Shown here in pieces: positions 24,012-33,197 of a DNA stretch of 36,026 bases. Both the position numbers and the translations under genes were made by a program. The notes beneath the pieces were generated by a model that worked only from the letters and a program-made list of their open reading frames with translations, did not search any database and had not been told where the DNA came from. This DNA comes from Verrucomicrobiota bacterium (GTDB taxonomy: Bacteria > Verrucomicrobiota > Verrucomicrobiia > Chthoniobacterales > JAFAMB01). The stretch is from positions 1 to 36,026 of the forward strand of contig JAFAQT010000032.1 of assembly GCA_019246215.1 (NCBI GenBank). Direction: 5' to 3'. Position 1 is the stretch's first letter; the number at the start of each line of letters is the position of its first letter.

Positions 24012-26305
24012 CGTTTGATCTGCCAAAGAAACTTGCCGAATTTCTTCTGAGACATCCGAAGCGGATTCATCTGATAGGAGTCGCGGGCTCCGGAATGAGC
24101 GGGATCGCCGGGCTATTGTTAGCGCTTGGTCATCGCGTGAGCGGATGCGATCGGGTGAGTACATTGGAAACAAGGCGGCTCGAGACACTGGGCCTGAAAT
24201 TTTATCTTCCCCAAACAGAGGAGACGGTTCGTGGCGCCGAATTGGTAGTCTATTCTTCTGCGATCCGAAGCGGGAACCCCGCCTTCGACGAGGCGATCAG
24301 GTTGGGAATTCCCATCGTGCGGCGCGCGGAAGCGTTAGCCGCCATGATGCAATTTAAAAAAGGAATCGTCGTTGCCGGAATGCACGGTAAGACGACGACC
24401 GCCTCGATGACGGCTCACGTCTTGCGAGTGGGCGGGCTTAACCCTTCCCACTATGTGGGCGCCGAGATTCCGATTCTTGGCACTAATGCGCATTGGGAGC
24501 AGACTGGAGACTATCTTGTCGCAGAAGGAGACGAAAGCGACGGAACTCTGCGCATCTATCCTGCTGAGCACGCAATCATCCTAAATATTGAAGAGGAACA
24601 TCTCGATTATTATTCCAACCTTACCGCCATAGAGCAGGTGTTTAACCGGTTCATCGACCAGATCAGCGGCAAAGTCGTCTATTGCGACGATGATCCGCAC
24701 GCTGCACGTCTTTGTTCCACGCGTCCGAATTCCATCTCATACGGGAAAACCGATCGAGCCCTTTACCAATATCGGAATTTTGCTGGTGGCCCGTGCGGAT
24801 CGCGTTTTGAAGTCTGGAGAGCAGACCGATGTCTTGGGAGTTTAGCCCTCGGGGTCCCGGGTGCACACAACGTTAGTAATGCCTTGGGAGCTGTGGCGCT
24901 TGCCACGGAAATGGGGGTGCCGTTCTGCAAGATCGCGGAAGCGCTCGATTCTTTCCGTGGAGCCAGGAGAAGATTCGAGATCAGAATGCAAACCGTCGAC
25001 TACACCGTGGTGGACGATTACGGTCACCATCCAACGGAGATAAAAGCAACGCTCGAGACGGCCCGGTCGCTGCAGTGCAAGCGGCTAATTGTGATGTTTC
25101 AGCCACATCGTTATTCCAGAACCAAGGCGCTCCAGAAGGAGTTCGGTTCGTCGTTCAATCTGGCAGATCTGGTGTACGTGACAGATATTTACGCCGCCAA
25201 TGAAGCGCCGATCCCCGGACTTTCCGGCAACACGATTGTCGCCGCGCTCAGGGCACATAATCATCACGCCGCCGTGTATGTGCCGAAACGAAGCATGCTG
25301 CATCGGGAGGTCGGACGGATCGCGGGGTCGGGAGATTTGATACTGAGTCTTGGAGCGGGAGATATTCACGAAGAAGCCACCAAGCTGATCAAGGATCTGG
25401 AGATATCCGTGCAACTCCGAGAGGTAATGGGCGCCGGAGAAGTGAGATTGTACGAGCCACTTTCCAGACACACGACGCTCCGGGCAGGCGGTCCAGCTCA
25501 ATTTTGGGTAGAGCCTGAAACCCGGGGCGGATTAGCGAATGTTTTGGAATTTTGTGCTGTAAATCGGTTGCCGGTCATGTTCATTGGTCGCGGTTCAAAC
25601 CTTTTGGTCCGTGATGGCGGGATCGCCGGCGTTGTTATTCATTTAAACCGTGGAGATTTTGTGGAGCTCACTGTGAATGGCCTCGAGATTCATGCGGGTG
25701 CGGGTGTTCGGCTCAAGCAACTCGCTGCTGCGGCGCGCAATGCGGGGATTGGCGGGCTCGAGTGGATGGAAGGGATCCCCGGCAGTGTGGGCGGCAGCCT
25801 TCGGATGAACGCCGGAGCGATGGGGTGCGAAACGTTCGAAAAAGTTGTTAGTGTGCAGGTTGTCAGTTCCCGGGGCGAGTTCGAGACGCTCCTTGCCGCC
25901 GAGATGCAGGTTCAATATCGCAGTGTTCCAATGTTGCGGGAGCGGTACGCCGTTTCCGCCATCTTTCGCGGAGAGGAAGCTAGTTTGGAGGCGATTGACC
26001 GAAAACTAATCGAGTCGAGTCACAAACGAAAAACAACCCAGCCGATCGCCGCCAGCGCGGGTTGCATCTTCAAAAATCCGCGCAAAAGCCCCGCAGGCAA
26101 GCTCCTTGAAGAATTGGGGGTGAAGAATCGGCGAGTGGGAGCAGCGCGTGTTTCGGAAGTCCACGGGAACTTCATCGTGAATGATGGCGGTGCGCGTGCC
26201 GAAGAAATTCTTCGGTTAATCGCCGAGATCCAATCCCTAGTCAAGGAACGGCTAGGAATCGATTTAGAAACTGAACTGCAGATTGTCGGGATGGATGATG
26301 AATAG
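24008..26305 (+). CDS. murC-murB: Bifunctional MurC-MurB fusion
   Basis: This is a 765-residue single reading frame joining two peptidoglycan enzymes. Residues about 1-465 are MurC (UDP-MurNAc:L-alanine ligase): IGVAGSGMSGIAGLLLALGH, the ATP loop GMHGKTTT (124-131), EGDESDGTL, and DDYGHHPTEI. Residues about 480-765 are MurB (UDP-enolpyruvyl-GlcNAc reductase, FAD-dependent): RHTTLRAGGPAQFW, FIGRGSNLLVRDGG, GIPGSVGGSLRMNAGA, and SAGCIFKNP, with cysteine where E. coli has the proton-donor serine. No stop or frameshift separates the halves, and both look complete. Fusing them couples formation of UDP-MurNAc with addition of its first amino acid. Confidence 0.95.
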   Translation: MTFDLPKKLAEFLLRHPKRIHLIGVAGSGMSGIAGLLLALGHRVSGCDRVSTLETRRLETLGLKFYLPQTEETVRGAELVVYSSAIRSGNPAFDEAIRLGIPIVRRAEALAAMMQFKKGIVVAGMHGKTTTASMTAHVLRVGGLNPSHYVGAEIPILGTNAHWEQTGDYLVAEGDESDGTLRIYPAEHAIILNIEEEHLDYYSNLTAIEQVFNRFIDQISGKVVYCDDDPHAARLCSTRPNSISYGKTDRALYQYRNFAGGPCGSRFEVWRADRCLGSLALGVPGAHNVSNALGAVALATEMGVPFCKIAEALDSFRGARRRFEIRMQTVDYTVVDDYGHHPTEIKATLETARSLQCKRLIVMFQPHRYSRTKALQKEFGSSFNLADLVYVTDIYAANEAPIPGLSGNTIVAALRAHNHHAAVYVPKRSMLHREVGRIAGSGDLILSLGAGDIHEEATKLIKDLEISVQLREVMGAGEVRLYEPLSRHTTLRAGGPAQFWVEPETRGGLANVLEFCAVNRLPVMFIGRGSNLLVRDGGIAGVVIHLNRGDFVELTVNGLEIHAGAGVRLKQLAAAARNAGIGGLEWMEGIPGSVGGSLRMNAGAMGCETFEKVVSVQVVSSRGEFETLLAAEMQVQYRSVPMLRERYAVSAIFRGEEASLEAIDRKLIESSHKRKTTQPIAASAGCIFKNPRKSPAGKLLEELGVKNRRVGAARVSEVHGNFIVNDGGARAEEILRLIAEIQSLVKERLGIDLETELQIVGMDDE

Positions 26306-27227
26306 CTTTTTATTCGGCAAGAAAATCGCGGTCTTGTGTGGAGGACCAAGCTCGGAACGCGAGGTTTCGCTCCGTTCCGGATCTGCGGTGGCAAATGCGT
26401 TGCGATCTTTGGGAGCGGAGGCCTTTGAGATCGATGTTTTAGATGATAATCTTCACTTACCTGCTGGAACAGATTTGGCGTTTAATGCCCTGCACGGTAC
26501 TTTTGGCGAGGATGGCACCATCCAGTCAATTCTAGATGAGAAAGGGGTCCCTTATACCGGTGAGGGCGAAGTGTCCAGCCGATTAGCTTTTGACAAAATT
26601 GAGAGTAAGAGACGTTTTGTGGAGTGCGGCGTACCAACCGCTCCCTACGTTACTCTGCAAAACGGAGAGATTCCTGATCTCCCGCTTCCGTACGTCGTGA
26701 AAGTGCCCTGTCAGGGATCAAGCGTCGGCGTCTATATGGTAAAATCGATCGCAGAGCGGGACGCCGCACTGCAACAGGCATTCGCACAGGCTAATACGAT
26801 TTTGGCCGAAGCTTTTATCGCCGGTCGCGAACTGACGGTCGGAATCCTCGGCGAAACCGCATTGCCCATCATCGAGATCCGCCCACGCGGGGGATTTTAC
26901 AGTTACGAGAATAAGTACACATGGACGAACCGCGGCGGTGCGGCCGAACACGAATGCCCCGCTCTTCTGAGCCGCTGGGAAAAAAAAAGGGTCGAATCAG
27001 TCGCCCTGGCTGCGCATCGGTCGCTGAGGTTGGAAATATATTCGAGAGTTGATTTGATCCTGGATGCAAACCGAGAGCCTCAGGTGCTGGAAGTGAACAC
27101 AATTCCCGGTATGACCGAAACAAGCTTGTTACCCGAGGCTGCCGCGGCTGCCGATATTTCCATGTCACACCTCTGTGAGTGCATCGTCCGATTGTCGTTG
27201 GAAAGGAGGCTGGCAAGCAAGCGATGA
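26295..27227 (+). CDS. ddl: D-alanine:D-alanine ligase
   Basis: This 310-residue ATP-grasp enzyme makes the D-Ala-D-Ala dipeptide used by MurF. It shows CGGPSSEREVSLRSG at the start, NALHGTFGEDGTIQ, KVPCQGSSVGV, the GRELTVGIL segment, and EVNTIPGMTE near the C-terminus with the metal-binding Glu and Asn. The length is normal. The ORF track begins at TTG 26283; I use ATG 26295 (ATG 26298 is equally possible). It overlaps the end of murC-murB by 11 bases, and its stop overlaps ftsQ (ATGA). Confidence 0.95.
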   Translation: MMNSFLFGKKIAVLCGGPSSEREVSLRSGSAVANALRSLGAEAFEIDVLDDNLHLPAGTDLAFNALHGTFGEDGTIQSILDEKGVPYTGEGEVSSRLAFDKIESKRRFVECGVPTAPYVTLQNGEIPDLPLPYVVKVPCQGSSVGVYMVKSIAERDAALQQAFAQANTILAEAFIAGRELTVGILGETALPIIEIRPRGGFYSYENKYTWTNRGGAAEHECPALLSRWEKKRVESVALAAHRSLRLEIYSRVDLILDANREPQVLEVNTIPGMTETSLLPEAAAAADISMSHLCECIVRLSLERRLASKR

Positions 27228-28444
27228 TCATTCAGAAGAGGATGCGCAAAGGAAATAAACGCGCCTCTACCGCCCGGCAGCGCAAGAGCCAGCATCTTCT
27301 CGATGTTAAGGTCCGCGCGAAAAAAGTGGCTGCACGGCGCATCCAGCGGGTCTTGCTGACGATGTGCGGTTTTATTTTGATCACCTCAATGCTTGGTGGG
27401 ATCGCTTTTGGAGCGAAACGGATTTTCAATGCCCTGTTCTTTGCCAATGCCGATTACGCGTTGCAAGCAATTGAAGTGACATCGGATGGCAACTTGACTC
27501 GTGAAGCGATTTTACGCGCGGCGGATGTGGTCGAAGGGAAAAATATTTTTTCTATCAGTCTTCCTGAAGTGCAGGAAAGACTTGCTGCTTTGCCACAGGT
27601 CGAGGAGAGCCGCATCCAGAGGGTTCTTCCTAATAAATTAGTGATTTCAGTCCAGGAACGGCGGCCGGTGGCATGGGTGGTACCACCGGACACGAATCTT
27701 AATTCGTTTAATTTTGAAAGCGCCTATCTTGTTGATCAGCGCGGGATCCTTTTAAAGACCAAATCCCTGGCTGCGGAATACCTCGGGCTGCCGTTGATTG
27801 TCGGTGTCGACACTTCGAATTGCCAGGCAGGCCAACCCTTGGCACAGGACGACGTCAAGGCCGCGCTGGATCTGATTCGCGCTTCGGCGGAGATTTTGCA
27901 GGGCCGTTTCCAAATTCAAACTATTGACGTTTCAAAAAGCTATTGCCTGACGGTCACGGACAAACAGCACGCGAGCGTTGCCTTCGGAACAGATGATATC
28001 GAATCGCAACTGCACCGTTTAGGAATCCTGCTGAATTATTGCGATAAAAATAGTCGTGAACTGCGGACTGTGAATCTGATGGCGCAGCGGAATGTGCCGG
28101 TGACGTTTGTGCAGGAGACCCAATCGACGGCTCCTAACGGGCCGGCGGGTGGCTCCTCAGTGGGACCGAGTTCAGGTGAGACTCCGCATGCGGAGATTGA
28201 CTTAAAACCCGGGTCGACGAACGAAGGCGCATCCCTGCAGTCGGATCAATCAAAGAGCACCTCACAGCCAAATGGATCAAAATTACAAGAAAAGAAACTT
28301 CAACAAAAACGGGAGCACACCAGATTGAAGTCGTTCAGAGAGGGGCGATCCTCGGGTCCTCCGCCTGCGGGGCAGGAGGGGAGGCAATCTTCGCCTCCGG
28401 TTCGGCGTGCACTCCCTTTAGAGACGACTCGATTGAATGGCTAG
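27224..28444 (+). CDS. ftsQ: Cell-division protein FtsQ with extended C-terminal tail
   Basis: This is a 406-residue bitopic protein. A very basic cytoplasmic region (1-41) precedes one transmembrane helix (about 42-63) and a POTRA domain (about 80-147, LQAIEVTSDGNLTREAILRA ... LPNKLVISVQERRPVAW). The FtsQ/DivIB beta domain runs to about 295. FtsQ links early Z-ring proteins to FtsL, FtsB and FtsWI. The last 110 residues or so are low-complexity, rich in Ser, Pro, Gly, Gln and Lys, beyond the usual end of FtsQ. The start ATG 27224 overlaps the ddl stop; GGAGG is about 13 bases upstream. The 3' end overlaps ftsA by 8 bases. Confidence 0.9.
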   Translation: MIIQKRMRKGNKRASTARQRKSQHLLDVKVRAKKVAARRIQRVLLTMCGFILITSMLGGIAFGAKRIFNALFFANADYALQAIEVTSDGNLTREAILRAADVVEGKNIFSISLPEVQERLAALPQVEESRIQRVLPNKLVISVQERRPVAWVVPPDTNLNSFNFESAYLVDQRGILLKTKSLAAEYLGLPLIVGVDTSNCQAGQPLAQDDVKAALDLIRASAEILQGRFQIQTIDVSKSYCLTVTDKQHASVAFGTDDIESQLHRLGILLNYCDKNSRELRTVNLMAQRNVPVTFVQETQSTAPNGPAGGSSVGPSSGETPHAEIDLKPGSTNEGASLQSDQSKSTSQPNGSKLQEKKLQQKREHTRLKSFREGRSSGPPPAGQEGRQSSPPVRRALPLETTRLNG

Positions 28445-29654
28445 AGACAACATCTTTGTAGGCCTTGAGATTGGCACCTCAAAAATCTGCGCAGTTGTCG
28501 CGGAGGCGCGGAGCGATGGAACGCTGAAGGTCGTTGGTGTGGGAAGTGTCCCCGCGCGCGGCGTACGTAAGGGCGAGATCGTCGATTTTGAAACCGCAAA
28601 GAGGTGTGTCCACGACGCAATCGTAGACGCCGAAGAGAAGAGCGACGTAGAAATCAGCGAAGTTTATCTAGGGATTACCGGGAGTCATATTCGAAGTTTC
28701 AACAATCGTGGCGTGGTGGTTCTCGAAGAAGGAAGAGAAGAGATCGACGAGCAAGACCTGGACGACGTCCGCACCAATGCGCGGGAAGTCAGTTTGCCGA
28801 TGGAAGATTGCATCCTCCATACGATCATCCAGCATTATTATGTAGACGGGCAAGACGGAGTTCTTAACCCGGTCGGCTTGCTCGGAAAGAAGCTGGAGGC
28901 GGATTTTCATATCGTTTATGGAATCCGCACACGAATCCAAAACGCGATCCGCTGTGTGAAGGAATTGGAACTCGAACCGGCGGACGTGATCATCAACTCT
29001 TTGGCCACTGCCCAGGCCGTTTTGGAGAAAAACCAAAAACAATTGGGAGCGATCGTGATCGATATTGGCGGTGGAACGACCGATTTTGTTGTTTATGTCG
29101 ACGGCGCCGTGAAGCAGAGCGGAGTCCTCTCCATTGGAGGTGACCACATCACGAACGATATCTCCATTGGGCTGAAAATCCCCTCGGCACGCGCTGAAAA
29201 ACTCAAGGTTGACGAAGGGAACGTTACCCTCGGAACAGCATTTCCGGGCGAAACAATTTTACTCAAGGACGAAACAGGCTTTGCCGGCAGGGAAATAGAA
29301 AGAGAGCCATTGAATCAGATCATTCACGAACGCCTGCGTGAAGCTCTGGAGATCGTCAAGCGGCAGATCGAGGCGGATCAAAATCTCCATTACGTTGGAG
29401 CAGGAGTATTCATTACCGGAGGCTGCAGCCAGATTCGGGGGCTCGAACATCTCGCGTCCGACATTTTTGGAATGCCGGTGACCATGGCTCATGCGCTGCC
29501 GATGGCCGGAGTGACATCCGCGTTCGAGAATCCGCAGTTCTCAACTGCGCTGGGTTTAGTGAAGTACGCGCACCTGGTGCAGATAGACAGGCCCGCTTCC
29601 GGCGGCCTTATTCGGAACGCGTTTCAGAAAATCAAAGGAATTTTTCGAAATTAA
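28437..29654 (+). CDS. ftsA: Cell-division actin homologue FtsA
   Basis: This is a 405-residue actin-fold ATPase that anchors FtsZ filaments to the membrane. It has the phosphate-1 loop GLEIGTSKICAVVAE, the 1C-domain region FETAKRCVHDAI ... VEISEVYLGITG, the phosphate-2 loop VIDIGGGTTDFVVY, and the adenosine motif FITGGCSQIRGL. The C-terminus, IRNAFQKIKGIFRN, is an amphipathic helix of the kind FtsA uses for membrane binding. Length is typical. ftsZ follows 9 bases after its stop. Confidence 0.96.
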   Translation: MARDNIFVGLEIGTSKICAVVAEARSDGTLKVVGVGSVPARGVRKGEIVDFETAKRCVHDAIVDAEEKSDVEISEVYLGITGSHIRSFNNRGVVVLEEGREEIDEQDLDDVRTNAREVSLPMEDCILHTIIQHYYVDGQDGVLNPVGLLGKKLEADFHIVYGIRTRIQNAIRCVKELELEPADVIINSLATAQAVLEKNQKQLGAIVIDIGGGTTDFVVYVDGAVKQSGVLSIGGDHITNDISIGLKIPSARAEKLKVDEGNVTLGTAFPGETILLKDETGFAGREIEREPLNQIIHERLREALEIVKRQIEADQNLHYVGAGVFITGGCSQIRGLEHLASDIFGMPVTMAHALPMAGVTSAFENPQFSTALGLVKYAHLVQIDRPASGGLIRNAFQKIKGIFRN

Positions 29655-29663
29655 TCCAGCAAT

Positions 29664-31055
29664 ATGGTGCAGCTAAATCGACAGTATGATCGAGCGAATA
29701 ATTCGGGCGAACCAATCCACGTGAAAGTGGTTGGAGTTGGCGGCGCAGGCTCCAACATCCTGGATCGCGTGATGCTTGACGGCATTGAAGCGGCGGAATT
29801 GGTAGCCATTAACACGGATGTTCAGTCGCTCACGGCGTCTGTGGCGGCTCATAAGGTGCAGCTTGGTCGAAATCTCACACGCGGTCTTGGTTCCGGTGGT
29901 GACCCCGAACTCGGTTATGCTGCTGCCGAAGAAGCAACAGACGACATTCGGTCTGTCCTGCAAGGGGGGACCGTCGTTTTCTTGTGTGCCGGTTTGGGCG
30001 GCGGGACTGGATCCGGGGCGGGGCCATTGGTCGCTCAAGTTGCAAAAGAGGAAAATGCCTTGGTGCTGGCGTTTGCGGCTGTCCCTTTCAGTTTCGAAGG
30101 ACGCCGGCGCTGCGCACAGGCAGAGGAAAGTCTGACCCGATTGCGCGCGGTGTGCGACGCGGTAGTTTGTTTCGAGAATGATCGCATGGCAGAAATCACC
30201 CTGCCCCGGATGGGAATCCACGAGGCGTTCGCCGCGGCCGATCTTACCGTTTCGCAAAGTATTCGTTCCGTGGCTGCTCTCCTTCAGCGCCCTGGGCTGT
30301 TGCACATCGGGTTTGACGACGTTTGCGCTGTGCTGCGGAACGGAGATGCGCGCGCCCTTTTTGGGTACGGAGAGGCAGATGGTGAAAACCGCGCGCATGA
30401 CGCGCTGGCTAAAGCACTTAAGAGCCCTTTGATGAACCGCGGCGCGCTGCTGGAGAACGCTTTTCACGCCATCGTTCACATCTGCGGCGGTCCCAATATT
30501 ACCCTGGGCGAAGTTCAAATCATCATGGAAGAGCTTAATCGGCACATTAATGATCAGACCCAGCTTTTTATGGGGATCGGCATTGAGACCCGCATGGGGA
30601 ACCGTCTTTCTGTGTCCGTTCTAAGCTCTCTGGGCAATGGCTTGGGAAAACCGATCGCTCAATTCCGCCAAAGAGCGGTCTATCCGGTCGAACCTCTACC
30701 GCAACCGAATGTCAAACCGGAACCTTGGAAGCCCGCTGCAGTTTCCGAGCTCCCTCCTAAAGCGGCTGCGCAGGAGCAGGCGGGTGCAATTGGCTACGCC
30801 CCGGAGCGAGGCGAAGAAGAATTGATGCTGTCTAGCACCCAATCCGAAACCCATAAGCCCGCGCAAACTCGTCCCCCCGCGAAATTGGACGCGAAATCGC
30901 AAACGGGGAGCGCGAAGAAGGTCGAAGCGAAACAGGAGATATTACAGTTCGAGCCGGTTTCACGCGGTCGCTTTGAGAAGAGCGAACCCACGATCATTGA
31001 TGGTCAGGACCTGGACATTCCAACCTTCCTGCGAAAGAATGTCAGAATCAGGTAG
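29664..31055 (+). CDS. ftsZ: Cell-division tubulin homologue FtsZ, with divergent T7 loop
   Basis: This is a 463-residue GTPase that forms the Z-ring. The GTP site has GVGGAGSN (24-31), NTD (50-52), GGGTGSG (112-118, usually GGGTGTG) and FEGRRR. The C-terminal tail carries the conserved peptide DIPTFLRKN, used to bind FtsA. The T7 synergy loop, usually NVDFADV, reads HIGFDDV (214-220). The Asn and the first catalytic Asp are replaced by His and Gly, and only the second Asp (D219) is kept. A Pro/Ala/Lys-rich linker of about 110 residues joins body and tail. It ends the dcw cluster and is convergent with aguA. Confidence 0.95.
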   Translation: MVQLNRQYDRANNSGEPIHVKVVGVGGAGSNILDRVMLDGIEAAELVAINTDVQSLTASVAAHKVQLGRNLTRGLGSGGDPELGYAAAEEATDDIRSVLQGGTVVFLCAGLGGGTGSGAGPLVAQVAKEENALVLAFAAVPFSFEGRRRCAQAEESLTRLRAVCDAVVCFENDRMAEITLPRMGIHEAFAAADLTVSQSIRSVAALLQRPGLLHIGFDDVCAVLRNGDARALFGYGEADGENRAHDALAKALKSPLMNRGALLENAFHAIVHICGGPNITLGEVQIIMEELNRHINDQTQLFMGIGIETRMGNRLSVSVLSSLGNGLGKPIAQFRQRAVYPVEPLPQPNVKPEPWKPAAVSELPPKAAAQEQAGAIGYAPERGEEELMLSSTQSETHKPAQTRPPAKLDAKSQTGSAKKVEAKQEILQFEPVSRGRFEKSEPTIIDGQDLDIPTFLRKNVRIR

Positions 31056-31099
31056 GATTTTTAGGATGAAATCTCCGCCGGATCGAAGCTTAAATTAAA

Positions 31100-32143
31100 T
31101 TAAACCGCCGGTTGCTGTTGGGTCAGGCAATGAAAAGCGCCAAGACCCCAGATCAGTTCTGTACAATCGATTGGCAAGACCCTGCGACCCGGGAAGCAAT
31201 GCTGAAGAGTTTCGTGCGCCTGTTTGTCATTTGGTGAAGAGAACACGGGCAAAAGGATCACCTTGTTGGCGATGTAAAAATTCGCGTAGCTTGCTGGAAG
31301 GCGGCGGCCTTCCTTATCCACTCTCGGCGGCATCGGAAGCGTACGTACTTCGAGCGAGGTACCGTTCTCGGCTTTCATCGTTTTGAGTAACCCTAGGTTC
31401 GCCAGCAACGGTTCGAAATTTGGATCTTTTGGGTCCTCCTCAATAGCTGTCAGAACGGTTGTCTGGCCGACGAACCTGCTAATGTCGTCGATATGCCCAT
31501 CCGTGTCGTCACCTTCGATGCCGTCACCTAACCAGAGAATGTTGGTGACCTGCAAATAATCACGCAGAGATCTTTCGATCTCGTATTTTGATTTTCCAGG
31601 GTTGCGATTGGGGTTAAGAAGACAGGATCCGGTTGTCAGCAGACTTCCGGTGCCATTAACGTCAAACGAACCGCCTTCCATGACCAATCCGGGAGAGTAT
31701 ACAGGCAGGCGAAGATGTGCTGCGACCCGGGTCGGGACTACCTCATCGAGATCAAAGGGAGGGTATTTGCCGCCCCAGGCATTGTAATCCCAATCCACGA
31801 TAGCGAGCTGCGGGTCGCTGTCGCGTTTAATGAAGATCGGGCCGTGATCGCGGCACCATGGTTCGTTAGTAGGGATTTGAAAATACTCAACGTGACTCGT
31901 GTCGATATCCTTCAGCAATAAACGCACATGGCGTTCGTGATCTTCATCATTCACATTTATTCTTACTTTTTCCGATTCACGTAGTGCGTCGACCAGCTGG
32001 ACGAATACCGGCATCACCTCGTCGTATGCATCGGGGAAACTGATTCCCTCCCGTCGCGGCCAAGAGAGCCACGTCGCTTCGTGCGGTTCCCATTCGGCCG
32101 GCAGGCGATATCCCTGTGCCGCTGGACAATTCTCAGTAAACAT
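31100..32143 (-). CDS. aguA: Agmatine deiminase
   Basis: This 347-residue enzyme converts agmatine to N-carbamoylputrescine and ammonia. It belongs to the Porphyromonas-type peptidyl-arginine deiminase fold. Features include RLPAEWEPHEATWLSWP at the start, PWCRDHGPIF, DWDYNAWGGKYPP, VMEGGSFDVNGTG, the GDDTDGHIDD active-site histidine region, and GLGAFHCLTQQQP with the catalytic cysteine near the C-terminus. Length is typical. It lies 74 bases downstream of aguB on the same strand, so the two make an operon for putrescine synthesis from agmatine. Confidence 0.95.
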   Translation of the reverse strand: MFTENCPAAQGYRLPAEWEPHEATWLSWPRREGISFPDAYDEVMPVFVQLVDALRESEKVRINVNDEDHERHVRLLLKDIDTSHVEYFQIPTNEPWCRDHGPIFIKRDSDPQLAIVDWDYNAWGGKYPPFDLDEVVPTRVAAHLRLPVYSPGLVMEGGSFDVNGTGSLLTTGSCLLNPNRNPGKSKYEIERSLRDYLQVTNILWLGDGIEGDDTDGHIDDISRFVGQTTVLTAIEEDPKDPNFEPLLANLGLLKTMKAENGTSLEVRTLPMPPRVDKEGRRLPASYANFYIANKVILLPVFSSPNDKQAHETLQHCFPGRRVLPIDCTELIWGLGAFHCLTQQQPAV

Positions 32144-32217
32144 CTTCCCTGGCGTGCTCCCGGGCTTCTCCTCTAATCTGTGGAAGGTACTCTGCGCTCA
32201 AAACTGCGGTTGTTCTA

Positions 32218-33090
32218 TCAATCGATGTAACGCTTGCTTATTTCTGCATATGCGTCGACGCGACGATCTCGGAGGAAGGGCCAATGGTTTCGCTGCAGCT
32301 CCAATTCGCCGAGATCAATCTCCGTCACCAGGGTTTCTTCCTTGTCCACGGAGCCCTTTTCAATGATCTGTCCTGACGGATTCGCGACAAAGCTCTGTCC
32401 CCAGAATTCAATGCCGTCTCCTCCGGCAGGCGCTTCATGCCCTGTTCTATTCGATACCGCCACGTAACATCCGTTTGCGATCGCGTGGGATCGCTGAATC
32501 GTTTCCCAGGCCGAATACTGCCGCTCGCCATAAACTTTCTTCTCCCTGGGATGCCACCCGATCGCAGTTGGGTAGAAAAGGATTTCGGCACCGCTGAGTG
32601 CCGTCAGCCTGGCACCTTCCGGATACCATTGGTCCCAACAAATCAGTACTCCTATTGTTGCGAACTTTGTCTTCCAGGATTTGAATCCGAGATCACCGGG
32701 GGCGAAATAGAATTTCTCATAAAAGAGCGGATCGTCCGGGATATGCATTTTCCGATACTTGCCTATGCAACTGCCGTCAGAATCGAGAATGGCGGCTGAA
32801 TTGTGGTAAAGCCCCGCCGCGCGCCTTTCAAAAATCGGGGCGATAATCACGACGCCGAGTTCTTTGGCGACTTTGCCCAAACGCATAGTGGTCGGCCCGG
32901 GAATTTCTTCTGCGAATCGAAAATATTCGTGGTCTTCGGTTTGGCAAAAGTAGATCGTGTTGAAAATTTCCTGGAGGCAAATAATGTTGGCACCCTCCGA
33001 AGCCGCGTTGCGGATCATTCGTTCCGCCTTGTCTACGTTTTCAAGGGGATTGACCGAACATCGCATCTGCACCAAGCCCAGTTTCAGCAT
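32218..33090 (-). CDS. aguB: N-carbamoylputrescine amidase
   Basis: This 290-residue nitrilase-superfamily enzyme hydrolyses N-carbamoylputrescine to putrescine, CO2 and ammonia. The Glu-Lys-Cys triad is visible as E41 (LQEIF), K114 (KYRKMHIPDD) and C151 (ICWDQWYPE). The segment LFYEKFYFAPGDLGFK and the end NHWPFLRDRRVDAY match this subfamily rather than general nitrilases. It is first in a two-gene unit with aguA. No arginine decarboxylase is seen in the window, so the source of agmatine lies elsewhere. Confidence 0.94.
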   Translation of the reverse strand: MLKLGLVQMRCSVNPLENVDKAERMIRNAASEGANIICLQEIFNTIYFCQTEDHEYFRFAEEIPGPTTMRLGKVAKELGVVIIAPIFERRAAGLYHNSAAILDSDGSCIGKYRKMHIPDDPLFYEKFYFAPGDLGFKSWKTKFATIGVLICWDQWYPEGARLTALSGAEILFYPTAIGWHPREKKVYGERQYSAWETIQRSHAIANGCYVAVSNRTGHEAPAGGDGIEFWGQSFVANPSGQIIEKGSVDKEETLVTEIDLGELELQRNHWPFLRDRRVDAYAEISKRYID

Positions 33091-33197
33091 GGAATCTATT
33101 AGGGTGAATCACCTGACCGCGCAAAGCGGTTGTTGTGAATTCTTTTACGATCAATTTCCCTTGGCTTCACGAGCGTTGCGACGGAGGATGCCATTAA

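Noticed and set aside
29673-30545. 290-residue minus-strand ORF
   Set aside because: It is antisense to ftsZ across its conserved domain and has no recognisable family, so it is a codon-bias shadow.
31056-31099. Terminator between convergent ftsZ and aguA
   Set aside because: ATTTTT and an AT-rich TTAAATTAAATTAA run are present, but I could not draw a stem longer than 4 bp.
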